Source of the DNA: Allobosea sp.
Lineage (GTDB): Bacteria; Pseudomonadota; Alphaproteobacteria; Rhizobiales; Beijerinckiaceae
Reading direction: 5' to 3'
DNA length: 64,000 nt
NCBI RefSeq assembly: GCF_017308075.1
Contig: NZ_JAFKFX010000032.1
Span: 1 to 64,000 of the forward strand
Part shown: positions 7,660 to 15,458 of the stretch, piece after piece
Layout of the letters: each line of letters begins with the position of its first letter
Numbering within the stretch: position 1 is the first letter of the stretch
The notes under the pieces: generated by a model
What the model was told of the DNA's origin: nothing
What the model saw: only the letters and a program-made list of their open reading frames with translations
Databases searched by the model: none
Program-made: the position numbers and the translations under genes

Positions 7660-9342
7660 GTGAACGGCTTGGTCGATCAGTTCCGGAGATTCGGTGCGGC
7701 GCGGCTGGCGGCGATGTTGGCAGTGACGCTGGCGCTGGTCGGCTTCTTCGCCTTCGTCATGCTGCGCATGTCGCAGCCGGCGATGGGGGTGCTCTTCGCC
7801 GACCTGTCGAGCCAGGATGTCAGCGCGATCCTGAAGGATCTCGACGCGCGCGGTGTCAAATACGAACTGCGCGGCGACGGGCAGACCATTCTCGCGCCGC
7901 GCGCCGATGTGCCGCGCCTGCGCCTCGATCTTGCCGGCAAGGGCATCCCGTCCGGCGGCGGTGTCGGCTATGAGATCTTCGACAAGGGCGACGCCTTTTC
8001 CTCGACCAGCTTCGTCCAGAACATCAACCATCTACGGGCGCTCGAGGGTGAGCTCTCGCGCACCATCCGCTCGATCAGCCGCGTCCAGGCGGCTCGCGTC
8101 CACCTCGTCATCCCCGAGCGCCGGCTGTTCGAGCGTGACCGGGAGCCGCCGCGCGCCTCGATCGCGCTCAAGCTCGCCGGTGATCTCGACGCCGCCCAGG
8201 TCCGGGCGGTGCGCCATCTCGTCGCCTCGGCGGTGGACGGGCTGAAGCCCGAGCGCGTCTCGATCGTCGACGAGCGCGGCCGGCTGTTGGCGGACGGCGC
8301 CCAGGGGGAGCAGGGCCTGGCCGGCGTCGGCCTCGACGAGCGCCAGGGCGCGATCGAGCGGCGGATCAAGTCGCAGGTCGAGGATATCGTCGCCAGCATC
8401 GTCGGCCCCGGCCGGGCGCGCGTCCAGGTCTCGGCTTCGCTCGACAGCAACCGCATCGAGAGCCGCTCCGAGACCTTCGACCCCGAGAGCAAGGTCATCC
8501 GCTCGAGCCAGAACCGCAACGAGACCTCGACCACCAACGAGGCGCGCGAGGGCGTCACCGTCGGCAACGAGCTGCCGGGTGCCCAGCAGCCCAACCAGGC
8601 CCAGCAGGGCGTGCAGAAGGACGCCACCAACAAGAACGAGGAGGTGGTCAACTACGAGATCTCGCGGACCACGCGCACCGAGGTGCTCGAGGGCGGGCGG
8701 GTGCGCAAGCTTTCGGTCGCGGTGCTGGTCGACGGCACCTATGCCCGCGGCCAGGGTGCCGAGGCGAGCTATCAGCCGCGCACGCAGGAGGAGCTGGAGC
8801 GGATCAGCCAGCTGGTGCGGACCGCGATCGGCTTCGACCGGCAGCGTGGCGACCAGGTCGAGGTCGTCAATCTGCGCTTCGCCGAAGGGCCGCAGGCGCA
8901 GGTCGATCTCGTCGAGCAGAGCCTGGTGCAGCAGCTTCTCTCTTTCTCGAAGGAGGATATGGTCCGCTTCGCCGAGATCGGCGTGATCTCGCTGCTGATC
9001 CTGATCGTGCTGATGGTGGTGGTGCGGCCGCTGCTCAAGCAGGTGCTGGCGCCCGAGCAGGAGTTCCGCGCGATCCCGAGCTTCATGCGCAATGGCGTCA
9101 TCGTCACCAGCGCGGCCCAGGGCACCGGCGACCCGGCAAGCCTGCCCGCCAATGGCTCCGAATCCGGAGAGTTCGGGGATGTGGATGTCGCCGCCCCGTC
9201 CGAGCGCATGCTCGCGATCGCGCAGGTGAAGGGCCAGCTCAAGGCACAGTCCGTCGAGAAGATCGGTGCGATGGTTGCTCAGAACCCGGCCGACTCGGTC
9301 GCGGTGCTGCGTGGCTGGATCCACGAAAAAGCGCCGGCGTGA
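7660..9342 (+). CDS. fliF: flagellar MS-ring protein FliF
   Basis: A 560-residue inner-membrane protein that forms the MS ring. An N-terminal transmembrane helix is at ~16-36 ('AAMLAVTLALVGFFAFVML'). YscJ/FliF ring-building domains follow ('PAMGVLFADLSSQDVSAIL', 'ARVHLVIPERRLFERDR'), and a C-terminal transmembrane segment is at ~442-460. The GTG at 7660 is preceded by a strong GGAAGGA ribosome binding site; an ATG at 7612 in the same frame lacks one. It is the first gene of the fliF-fliG-fliH-fliN-flbD operon, the same order as in Caulobacter. Confidence 0.95.
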   Translation: MNGLVDQFRRFGAARLAAMLAVTLALVGFFAFVMLRMSQPAMGVLFADLSSQDVSAILKDLDARGVKYELRGDGQTILAPRADVPRLRLDLAGKGIPSGGGVGYEIFDKGDAFSSTSFVQNINHLRALEGELSRTIRSISRVQAARVHLVIPERRLFERDREPPRASIALKLAGDLDAAQVRAVRHLVASAVDGLKPERVSIVDERGRLLADGAQGEQGLAGVGLDERQGAIERRIKSQVEDIVASIVGPGRARVQVSASLDSNRIESRSETFDPESKVIRSSQNRNETSTTNEAREGVTVGNELPGAQQPNQAQQGVQKDATNKNEEVVNYEISRTTRTEVLEGGRVRKLSVAVLVDGTYARGQGAEASYQPRTQEELERISQLVRTAIGFDRQRGDQVEVVNLRFAEGPQAQVDLVEQSLVQQLLSFSKEDMVRFAEIGVISLLILIVLMVVVRPLLKQVLAPEQEFRAIPSFMRNGVIVTSAAQGTGDPASLPANGSESGEFGDVDVAAPSERMLAIAQVKGQLKAQSVEKIGAMVAQNPADSVAVLRGWIHEKAPA

Positions 9343-9353
9343 GGGGCTGAGCC

Positions 9354-10436
9354 ATGGCCACACGCTCGATCGCCACGAGAAGCGCCGGAGAAAACGACCT
9401 CGCCGCAAGCCTGGCCGAGCAACTGCCGACGGTTTCGCTGGATGCCATGACCGGTCCGCAGCGGGCTGCCGTGATCCTGCTGGTACTCGGCGAGGAGCAC
9501 GGCCGGGTGATCTGGCAGGAATTCGACGACGAGGAAATCCGGATCATCACCCGGGCGATGGCCGAGCTCGGCACGGTGGATTCGGACCAGGTCGAGCGGC
9601 TGATGCTGGACTTCGTCGGCAAGCTTTCCAGCGCAGGCGCCATCACCGGCTCTTTCGACCGGACGATCTCGCTGCTCGAGAAGATCCTGCCGACCGATCA
9701 GGTCGCCCTGATCATGGAGGAGATCCGGGGGCCGGCCGGCCGCAATATGTGGCAGAAGCTCGGCAATATCGACGCGGTCGTGCTCGCCAATTTCCTGAAG
9801 AACGAATATCCGCAGACCATCGCGGTGATCCTGTCGCGCATCCGTCCCGAGCACTCCGCCAATGTGCTGCGCAATCTGCCCGGCGAGCTCTCGATCGAGG
9901 TCGTCAGCCGCATGCTGCGGATGGAGTCGGTGCAGAAGGAAGCGCTCGACCATATCGAGAATACGCTTCGCACCGAATTCGTCTCGACCCTGACGCAGAC
10001 GCGCCGGCGTGACCCGCACGAGATGATGGCGGAGATCTTCAACGGCTTCGACCGCCAGACCGAGACGCGCTTCCTGGCGGCGCTCGACGCCACCAACCAG
10101 GAATCGGCCGAGCGCATCCGGGCTCTGATGTTCACCTTTGAGGATCTCGCCAAGCTCGATTCCGCCGGGCTGCAGACGCTGATGCGCCAGGTCGACAAGG
10201 ACACGCTGGCGCGCGCGCTCAAGGGCGCCGGCGAGGAGATGCGGAAATTCTTCCTCGGTGCGATGTCGCAGCGCGCCGCCAAGAACCTGCTCGACGACAT
10301 GCAGGGGCTTGGCCCTCTCCGCCTGAAGGAAGTCGATGAAGCGCAGATGAAGATGGTGACGCTGACCAAGGATCTCTCCGAGAAGGGAGAGATCGTCATC
10401 GCCAAGGGCAACTCCGAAGACGAGCTGGTTTATTGA
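9354..10436 (+). CDS. fliG: flagellar motor switch protein FliG
   Basis: A 360-residue cytoplasmic switch component linking FliF to the stator and FliM. All three FliG domains are present: the N-terminal domain ('MTGPQRAAVILLVLGEEHG'), the middle domain ('LANFLKNEYPQTIAVILS', the EHPQT-like motif), and the torque-generating C-terminal domain ('MFTFEDLAKLDSAGLQTLM'). It lies 11 bp after fliF, and its stop overlaps the start region of fliH. Confidence 0.96.
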   Translation: MATRSIATRSAGENDLAASLAEQLPTVSLDAMTGPQRAAVILLVLGEEHGRVIWQEFDDEEIRIITRAMAELGTVDSDQVERLMLDFVGKLSSAGAITGSFDRTISLLEKILPTDQVALIMEEIRGPAGRNMWQKLGNIDAVVLANFLKNEYPQTIAVILSRIRPEHSANVLRNLPGELSIEVVSRMLRMESVQKEALDHIENTLRTEFVSTLTQTRRRDPHEMMAEIFNGFDRQTETRFLAALDATNQESAERIRALMFTFEDLAKLDSAGLQTLMRQVDKDTLARALKGAGEEMRKFFLGAMSQRAAKNLLDDMQGLGPLRLKEVDEAQMKMVTLTKDLSEKGEIVIAKGNSEDELVY

Positions 10437-10438
10437 CG

Positions 10439-11041
10439 ATGGCCTCCGCCAAGAAATTCCTGTTCGCCACCGATTTCAGCGGCAACAGCCGCAAGGCGGT
10501 CGACGAGGGCGCGCTCGATGCGGCCCGGGCCGAGGGCTTCCACAGCGGTCTCGACCAGGCACGCCGCGAGGCCGACCACCAGACGGGGACGCTGCTGTCG
10601 CAGTTGGTTCGCTCCTGCCAGCAGTTGCTGGCGCAACAGGATGCGCGCCTCGCCGCGATCGAGGAACAGGCGGCGCATCTCGCCGTGGCCGTGGCGCGCG
10701 GCCTTGCTGGCGCCGCTCTGGCCGACAAGCCGCTGGTGCAGCTGCTGGCGGCCGTTCGTGAATGCCTCGGCCATGCAAGGCTGGCGCCGCATCTGGTGAT
10801 CCATGTGCATGAGAGCCTGGTCGAAACCGTCGAGGGCAGGCTCGGCGGGCTGGCGCGCGAGACGGGCTTCGCCGGCCGGATCGTCGTGCTCGGCGAGCCG
10901 GATATCGCGCCGGGGGATGGGCGGATCGAATGGGCCGATGGCGGGCTCGCCATCGACCGCTCCCAACAGGACGACGCCATCGAGGCGGCGATCAGAAGCG
11001 TATTTGGCCCGGCGGCTTCGTCCGGCGGGACCGTGAGGTAA
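10439..11041 (+). CDS. fliH: FliH/FlbE-like flagellar export regulator
   Basis: A 200-residue protein at the position of flbE/fliH in the alphaproteobacterial fliF operon. The sequence is poorly conserved, but a long helical 'EGFHSGLDQARREADHQ' and C-terminal 'ERLGG...DIAPGDGRIEWADGG'-type residues (here 'PDIAPGDGRIEWADGGLAI') match FliH C-termini. It would bind FliI and restrain its ATPase. The ATG two bases after the fliG stop is preferred; a TTG six bases earlier is possible. fliN follows after 5 bp. Confidence 0.75.
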   Translation: MASAKKFLFATDFSGNSRKAVDEGALDAARAEGFHSGLDQARREADHQTGTLLSQLVRSCQQLLAQQDARLAAIEEQAAHLAVAVARGLAGAALADKPLVQLLAAVRECLGHARLAPHLVIHVHESLVETVEGRLGGLARETGFAGRIVVLGEPDIAPGDGRIEWADGGLAIDRSQQDDAIEAAIRSVFGPAASSGGTVR

Positions 11042-11046
11042 CAGAC

Positions 11047-11397
11047 ATGGCCGAGAACGACCTCAACCTGCCACCGCTGAACCCGGCCGATCTCTCCTTC
11101 GACCATAACAGCGACGCTTCCGTCGCCCGTTCCGGGCCGGTACCGGTCAAGACGGCGGAGGACCTGGAGCAGGTCTTCGACGTGCCGGTCACGGTCTCGG
11201 CCGTGCTCGGTTCCTCGCGCATCGCCGTCGGCGACCTCCTGCGGATCACGCCCGGCGCTGTGCTCGAGCTCGACCGGCGCGTCGGCGAGGCCATCGACAT
11301 CTTCGTGAATGAGCGCCTGGTGGCGCGCGGCGAGGTGGTGGTGGTCGAGGAGCGGCTCGGCGTCACCATGACGGAAATCATCAAGGCCGACCGGTGA
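11047..11397 (+). CDS. fliN: flagellar motor switch protein FliN
   Basis: A 116-residue protein with a C-terminal SpoA/FliN domain: 'VFDVPVTVSAVLGSSRI', 'VGDLLRITPGAVLELDR', 'VNERLVARGEVVVVEERLGV', spanning ~42-110. It forms part of the C-ring and takes part in export. The ATG at 11047 lies 5 bp after fliH; the frame extends upstream but overlaps fliH heavily. Confidence 0.95.
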   Translation: MAENDLNLPPLNPADLSFDHNSDASVARSGPVPVKTAEDLEQVFDVPVTVSAVLGSSRIAVGDLLRITPGAVLELDRRVGEAIDIFVNERLVARGEVVVVEERLGVTMTEIIKADR

Positions 11398-11441
11398 CGA
11401 ACCGGACGGCGCAAGCAGATCACGCAAGGAAGCTCTGACCC

Positions 11442-12806
11442 ATGCGCCTCATCATCGTCGGCAGCCTCAAGGGCCAGCTCATCACCGCGGCGAAGATCGC
11501 CGTCTCGCAGGGCGCCGCGGTCACCCATGCCGAGAGTGCCGAGCAGGCGCTGGCCGTGCTGCGCGCCAAGGGCGGCGACCTCCTGATGGTCGATGTCGAG
11601 CAGCCGATCGCGCGATTGATCGCGGCGCTCGAGGCCGAGCGCATCCGTACCCCGCTGGTCGCCTGCGGCACCTCGACCGATGCGCGGGCCGCGGTCGCGG
11701 CTATCCAGGCGGGCGCGCGCGAATATGTGCCGCTGCCGCCGGATCCCGAGCTGATCGCGGCGGTGCTCGCCGCCGTCGCCTCCGACAAGGCGAGCCTGAT
11801 CTGGCGCGACCCGGCGATGGAGCGCGTCGTCCAGCTCGCCAACCAGATCGCCCGCTCCGACGCGCCGGTGCTGGTCACCGGCGAGAGCGGCACCGGCAAG
11901 GAGATGATCGCCCAGCACCTGCACCGGCAGTCGCTGCGCAAGGACAGGCCCTTCGTCGCGGTGAACTGCGCGGCGATCCCCGACAATCTGCTCGAATCCG
12001 AATTGTTCGGCCATGAGAAGGGCGCCTTCACCGGCGCGATCGCCCGCCGCATCGGCAAGTTCGAGGAAGCCAATGGCGGCACGCTGCTGCTCGACGAGAT
12101 TTCCGAGATGGATGTGCGCCTGCAGGCCAAGCTGCTGCGCGCGCTCCAGGAGCGGATGATCGACCGGGTCGGCGGCACGCAGCCGGTCAAGGTCGATCTG
12201 CGCATCATCGCGACCTCGAATCGCAATCTCGGCGACGCCGTGCGCGACGGCTCCTTCCGCGAGGACCTGTTCTACCGGCTCAACGTCGTGCATCTGCGCC
12301 TGCCGGCTCTGCGCGAACGTCCGGGCGACATCCTCGCCCTGGCCGATCACTTCGCCCGCAAATATGCCGAGCTGAACGGCCTGCCGCAGCGCCCGATCGC
12401 GGCCGAGGCGCGCAAGCTGCTGCTCGGCAATGGCTGGCGCGGCAATGTCCGCGAGCTCGAGAACACCGTCCACCGCGCCGTGCTGCTGGCGCAGGGCGTC
12501 GAAATCGGCGCCGATGCGATGCTGACCCCTGAGGGCGAGACGCTCGGCCCGGCCACGGGACGCGACGTGGCCTCGCGCGCCGCCCAGACGGCGGAAGCGG
12601 TGACGCGCGGTCTCGTCGGGCGCACCGTCGCCGATGTCGAGCGCGACCTGATCCTCGACACGCTCGACCATTGCCTCGGCAACCGTACCCATGCGGCCAA
12701 GATCCTCGGCATCTCGATCCGGACCCTGCGCAACAAGCTCGGCGAATATGTTTCCGCGGGCATTCCGGTGGCCGAGCCCGGGCAGGCGCGGATACAGTCG
12801 CTCTGA
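11442..12806 (+). CDS. flbD: sigma-54-dependent flagellar activator FlbD
   Basis: A 454-residue NtrC-type regulator: an N-terminal receiver-like domain (~1-115), an AAA+ domain with Walker A 'GESGTGKE' and the sigma-54-contacting 'GAFTGA' at residues 194-199, and a C-terminal Fis-type HTH ('HCLGNRTHAAKILGISIRTL', ~415-440). In Caulobacter FlbD activates late sigma-54 promoters and represses fliF through ftr elements, with FliX controlling its activity; fliX is not in this window. It is the last gene of the fliF operon, and a hairpin follows at 12824. Confidence 0.94.
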   Translation: MRLIIVGSLKGQLITAAKIAVSQGAAVTHAESAEQALAVLRAKGGDLLMVDVEQPIARLIAALEAERIRTPLVACGTSTDARAAVAAIQAGAREYVPLPPDPELIAAVLAAVASDKASLIWRDPAMERVVQLANQIARSDAPVLVTGESGTGKEMIAQHLHRQSLRKDRPFVAVNCAAIPDNLLESELFGHEKGAFTGAIARRIGKFEEANGGTLLLDEISEMDVRLQAKLLRALQERMIDRVGGTQPVKVDLRIIATSNRNLGDAVRDGSFREDLFYRLNVVHLRLPALRERPGDILALADHFARKYAELNGLPQRPIAAEARKLLLGNGWRGNVRELENTVHRAVLLAQGVEIGADAMLTPEGETLGPATGRDVASRAAQTAEAVTRGLVGRTVADVERDLILDTLDHCLGNRTHAAKILGISIRTLRNKLGEYVSAGIPVAEPGQARIQSL

Positions 12807-12823
12807 GGGCCTCCGAATTGAAG

Positions 12824-12849
12824 CGGGCCGGAGCGCAGGCTCCGGCCCG
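12824..12849. terminator. hairpin between convergent flbD and Tyr-rich gene
   Basis: A perfect 11-bp GC-rich stem with a 4-nt loop (12824-12834 with 12839-12849) in the 54-bp convergent space. There is no strong T-tract on either side, so termination efficiency is uncertain. Confidence 0.5.
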
Positions 12850-12860
12850 TGGAAGGCAGC

Positions 12861-13190
12861 TCAGTAGTAGTAGCGGCGGCGATAATAGGGCCGCGGGCGG
12901 TAATAGTAGCGCGGGCGATAATAGGGGCGCCGATAATAGCGCGGACGGTAGTACGGCCGCCGGTAGTAGCGCGGGCGGCGATAGTAATAGTACTGGCTGA
13001 AGTCGGCGTCGGCCTTGTCGAGCGCGGCGCTGGTCTCAGCATCGAGCGCCTCGCCGCCTTCGGCGGCCTTGGGCTCCGGGGTCGGCGTCGGAACGGGCTT
13101 GGCCTGGGCCGCTTCGGCCGCAGCAATGCCGCCGACGCTGGCGGCGGCGAGACCGCCGAACAGCGCCATCACGAATGAACGTCTATCCAT
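12861..13190 (-). CDS. Tat-exported small protein with Tyr/Arg-rich tail
   Basis: A 109-residue protein. The N-terminus 'MDRRSFVMALFGGLAAASV' is a twin-arginine type signal ending near 'AAEAAQA'. A Pro/Glu/Ala linker follows, then the conserved block 'DAETSAALDKADADFSQ', and finally about 40 residues made almost only of Tyr, Arg and Pro in 'YYRRPRYYRRP'-type repeats. The ATG at 13190 has GGAGGA five bases upstream. A paralogue with the same signal and linker but a His/Arg tail is at 14907-15233. I recognise no function; a surface, periplasmic or metal/polymer-binding role is conceivable. Confidence 0.75.
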   Translation of the reverse strand: MDRRSFVMALFGGLAAASVGGIAAAEAAQAKPVPTPTPEPKAAEGGEALDAETSAALDKADADFSQYYYYRRPRYYRRPYYRPRYYRRPYYRPRYYYRPRPYYRRRYYY

Positions 13191-13393
13191 GCATTCCTCC
13201 ATCAGGTTCGATCCGAGCGCCGCGTTCCCGCGAAGCTACTCTATTCCCCTGCTACCGACCCGTCACGTCCGCGACGCGCCGATGGGTGCGGGGGCTGACG
13301 GCGCGGGGGGCCGGCCGTTAGCGGTTTGGGGAAGTCTGAGCCGGAATCGCCGCGCCTCGCCAGCATTGTGAAGGGTCCTTCCCTGAAGCTGCT

Positions 13394-14863
13394 TCATCGT
13401 GCGCCGAGCGGGCGGCTGACCTCCTCCAGCGAACGCCTTTCGGCTCGAACGGCGAACTTGCCGGCGATCAGCCCGGCGCCGATCATCAGCAGGGCGCCGA
13501 ACAGGTAGCCGCCGAAGACGCTGATGCGCGAGCCGGTGTCGATCAGGGCGCCGAACACCCAAGGGCCGGCGACGCCGCCGAGCGCCGTGCCGAGCGCATA
13601 GAAGACGGCGATGGCCAGCGCCCTGATCTCGAGCGGATCGGTCTCGCTTACGGTCAGATAGGCCGAACTCGCGGCTGCCGATGCGAAGAAGAAGACGACG
13701 CTCCAGCAGGCGGTGAGCTGGCTGGCGGTGAGCAGGTCGCGCGCGAACAGGAAACCGGTGGCGGCCAGTAGCACGCCGGAGAGAACATAGGTCGAGGCGA
13801 TCATCGGACGGCGGCCGAGGCTGTCGAAGAGCCGTCCGAGCAGCAGGGGCCCGAGGAAATTGCCGGCGGCGAATGGCAGGATGAACCAGCCGATCGCATT
13901 GGAGGGCACATCGTAGAAATCGGTGAGGATGAGCGCGTAGCTGAAGAAGATGGCGTTGTAGAAGAAGGCTTGCGATGACATCAGCGCCAGCGCCACCATC
14001 GTGCGCGGCCGGTGGCTGATGAAGAGCGTGCGCATGACCTCCTGCATCGGGGTGAAGCGCCGCGGCCGCAGGGTCAGGGTCGGAAGCGGGGCCTGCGGCG
14101 GTGGGGCGGGGGCGAAAGCCTCGATCCGCGCCACTATGGCCTCGGCCTCGGCAAGGCGGCCATGGCTCATCAGCCAGCGCGGGCTTTCGGGAATCCAGCG
14201 GCGCAGGAAGAGGATGACCAGGCCGAGCGTGGCGCCGATGAAGAAGGCGAGCCGCCAGCCGATCTCGGGATCGATCACCCGGGGATCGAGCAGCACGATC
14301 GCGCCGATCCCGCCCATGGCGGCGCCCACCCAGAAGGAGCCGTTGATGACGAGGTCGGTCCAGCCGCGGACCCGGGCGGGGATGAGTTCCTGGATCGTCG
14401 AGTTGATCGCCGTGTACTCGCCGCCGATGCCCATGCCGGTCAGGAAGCGGAAGAGCAGGAAGCTCCAGAGATTCCAGGAAAAGGCCGTTGCGGCCGTCGC
14501 GGCGAGATAGACGAAGAGGGTGATGGTGAAGAGGCGCTTGCGGCCGAGCCGGTCGGTCAGCCAGCCGAAGAACACGGCGCCGATCACTGCGCCGGCGAGA
14601 TAGGCCGCTCCGGCGAGGCCGATCTCGGTGTTGCTGAAGCGCAGGACCGGGCTTTCCTTCAGCGCGCCGGAGACGGCGCCCGCCAGGGTGACCTCGAGCC
14701 CGTCCAGGATCCAGGTGACGCCGAGCGCGACGACGACGAGTGTGTGGAAGCGCGACCAGGGCAAGCGGTCGAGCCTGGCGGGAACATCGGTGACGATCTC
14801 GTCGGCGACAGGGCTTTTCTGGCTCAACGGCTTCAACCCGGTTCTCCGCGCCGATGGCGGCAC
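13394..14863 (-). CDS. MFS transporter, sugar/organic-acid:H+ symporter type
   Basis: A 489-residue membrane protein with about 12 transmembrane segments. The loop 2-3 signature 'GWLTDRLGRKRLF' and the second-half counterpart 'GRLFDSLGRRPMIAS' are intact, and 'FRFLTGMGIGGEYTAINST' matches the metabolite:H+ symporter subfamily (SV2/benzoate-like). The 'RWIPESPRWLMSHGR' motif before the central loop supports this. Substrate cannot be told. It sits between two paralogous exported proteins, on the same strand as both. Confidence 0.88.
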   Translation of the reverse strand: MPPSARRTGLKPLSQKSPVADEIVTDVPARLDRLPWSRFHTLVVVALGVTWILDGLEVTLAGAVSGALKESPVLRFSNTEIGLAGAAYLAGAVIGAVFFGWLTDRLGRKRLFTITLFVYLAATAATAFSWNLWSFLLFRFLTGMGIGGEYTAINSTIQELIPARVRGWTDLVINGSFWVGAAMGGIGAIVLLDPRVIDPEIGWRLAFFIGATLGLVILFLRRWIPESPRWLMSHGRLAEAEAIVARIEAFAPAPPPQAPLPTLTLRPRRFTPMQEVMRTLFISHRPRTMVALALMSSQAFFYNAIFFSYALILTDFYDVPSNAIGWFILPFAAGNFLGPLLLGRLFDSLGRRPMIASTYVLSGVLLAATGFLFARDLLTASQLTACWSVVFFFASAAASSAYLTVSETDPLEIRALAIAVFYALGTALGGVAGPWVFGALIDTGSRISVFGGYLFGALLMIGAGLIAGKFAVRAERRSLEEVSRPLGAR

Positions 14864-14870
14864 AAGCGAA

Positions 14871-14895
14871 GAAGGCGGCGCAATGCGCCGCCTTC
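14871..14895 (-). terminator. hairpin after the His-rich gene
   Basis: A perfect 12-bp inverted repeat with a single-base loop (14871-14882 with 14884-14895) lies in the 43 bp between the His-rich gene and the start of the MFS gene. On the minus strand it would sit directly after the His-rich stop codon. The T-tract is weak. Confidence 0.45.
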
Positions 14896-14906
14896 CCCGG
14901 AAACTG

Positions 14907-15233
14907 CTAGCGAATGATCACCGTATGGCTCGGACGCCGCACGGCAACGGGCCGGCGGTGGCGATGATGATGGCGGTGGCGGCGATAGACATGGCGGTGA
15001 CGATAGGCATGGCGGTGACGATGGGGATGGCGGTGCCGATGGTGGTGCCGGCGATGCTGCGTGAACTCGGCCGGCGCCGCGTCGAGGGCTGCCTTGGTCG
15101 TCGCGTCGAGCGCGGCCGCATCCGGCTGGGGCGCGGCCGGGGCAGGAGCGGCGGGTGCGGCCTGGGCGCTCGTCAGGGCGCCGACCGCTGCGAGGCCACC
15201 GAAAAGGCTCAAAACAAAGGAACGTCTATCCAA
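14907..15233 (-). CDS. Tat-exported small protein with His/Arg-rich tail
   Basis: A 108-residue paralogue of the protein at 12861-13190. It has the same 'LDRRSFVLSLFGGLAAV' twin-arginine signal, an Ala/Pro linker and the block 'DATTKAALDAAPAEFTQ', but its last ~45 residues are dominated by His and Arg ('HRRHHHRHRHPHRHRH'). The TTG start at 15233 has GGAGGA five bases upstream, exactly as in the paralogue, and the DNA around the two starts is nearly identical. The His-rich tail suggests binding of Ni, Zn or Cu ions in the periplasm; this is inference. Confidence 0.72.
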   Translation of the reverse strand: MDRRSFVLSLFGGLAAVGALTSAQAAPAAPAPAAPQPDAAALDATTKAALDAAPAEFTQHRRHHHRHRHPHRHRHAYRHRHVYRRHRHHHRHRRPVAVRRPSHTVIIR

Positions 15234-15372
15234 AGCATCCTCCAGTAATTCCGGCTCGCGGAGCAATCTTGTCGACCCGGACGCGAGTTGGCTGGCCGAA
15301 TGCGGCCAGAACACGGCCATTCGATAACGGTCTGTTCAGGGAAAGGTTCCAAACGGGAATTTTCGACCCGGA

Positions 15373-15391
15373 TTAACCACTCGTTTACCAT
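15373..15391 (+). promoter_or_regulatory. paired CtrA half-sites upstream of flhA
   Basis: TTAACC at 15373-15378 and TTTACCAT at 15384-15391 are 11 bp apart, resembling the fliF arrangement. They indicate direct CtrA control of flhA and argue against translation starts upstream of about 15400. Confidence 0.55.
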
Positions 15392-15394
15392 GAG

Positions 15395-15413
15395 CCCGGC
15401 AAGAATTGCCGGG
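15395..15413. promoter_or_regulatory. palindrome CCCGGCAA-N3-TTGCCGGG, candidate FlbD (ftr) site at flhA
   Basis: A perfect 8-bp inverted repeat lies four bases after the CtrA half-sites. It is the same type as the palindrome upstream of fliK (4624-4642). Next to a CtrA promoter it would fit FlbD-mediated repression, as at Caulobacter fliF. Confidence 0.5.
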
Positions 15414-15458
15414 TACGGGGCGCGCCTTGCGATGTCCGTGCCGGGAGTGGGTTACGCG

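Noticed and set aside
12861-12990. Regular repeats in the Tyr-rich gene considered as a CRISPR array
   Set aside because: Repeats are short, in frame and code for Tyr/Arg/Pro; there are no spacers and no cas genes.
15395-15413. flhA palindrome considered as a sigma-54 promoter
   Set aside because: GG and GC are only eight bases apart; it fits a palindromic protein-binding site better.
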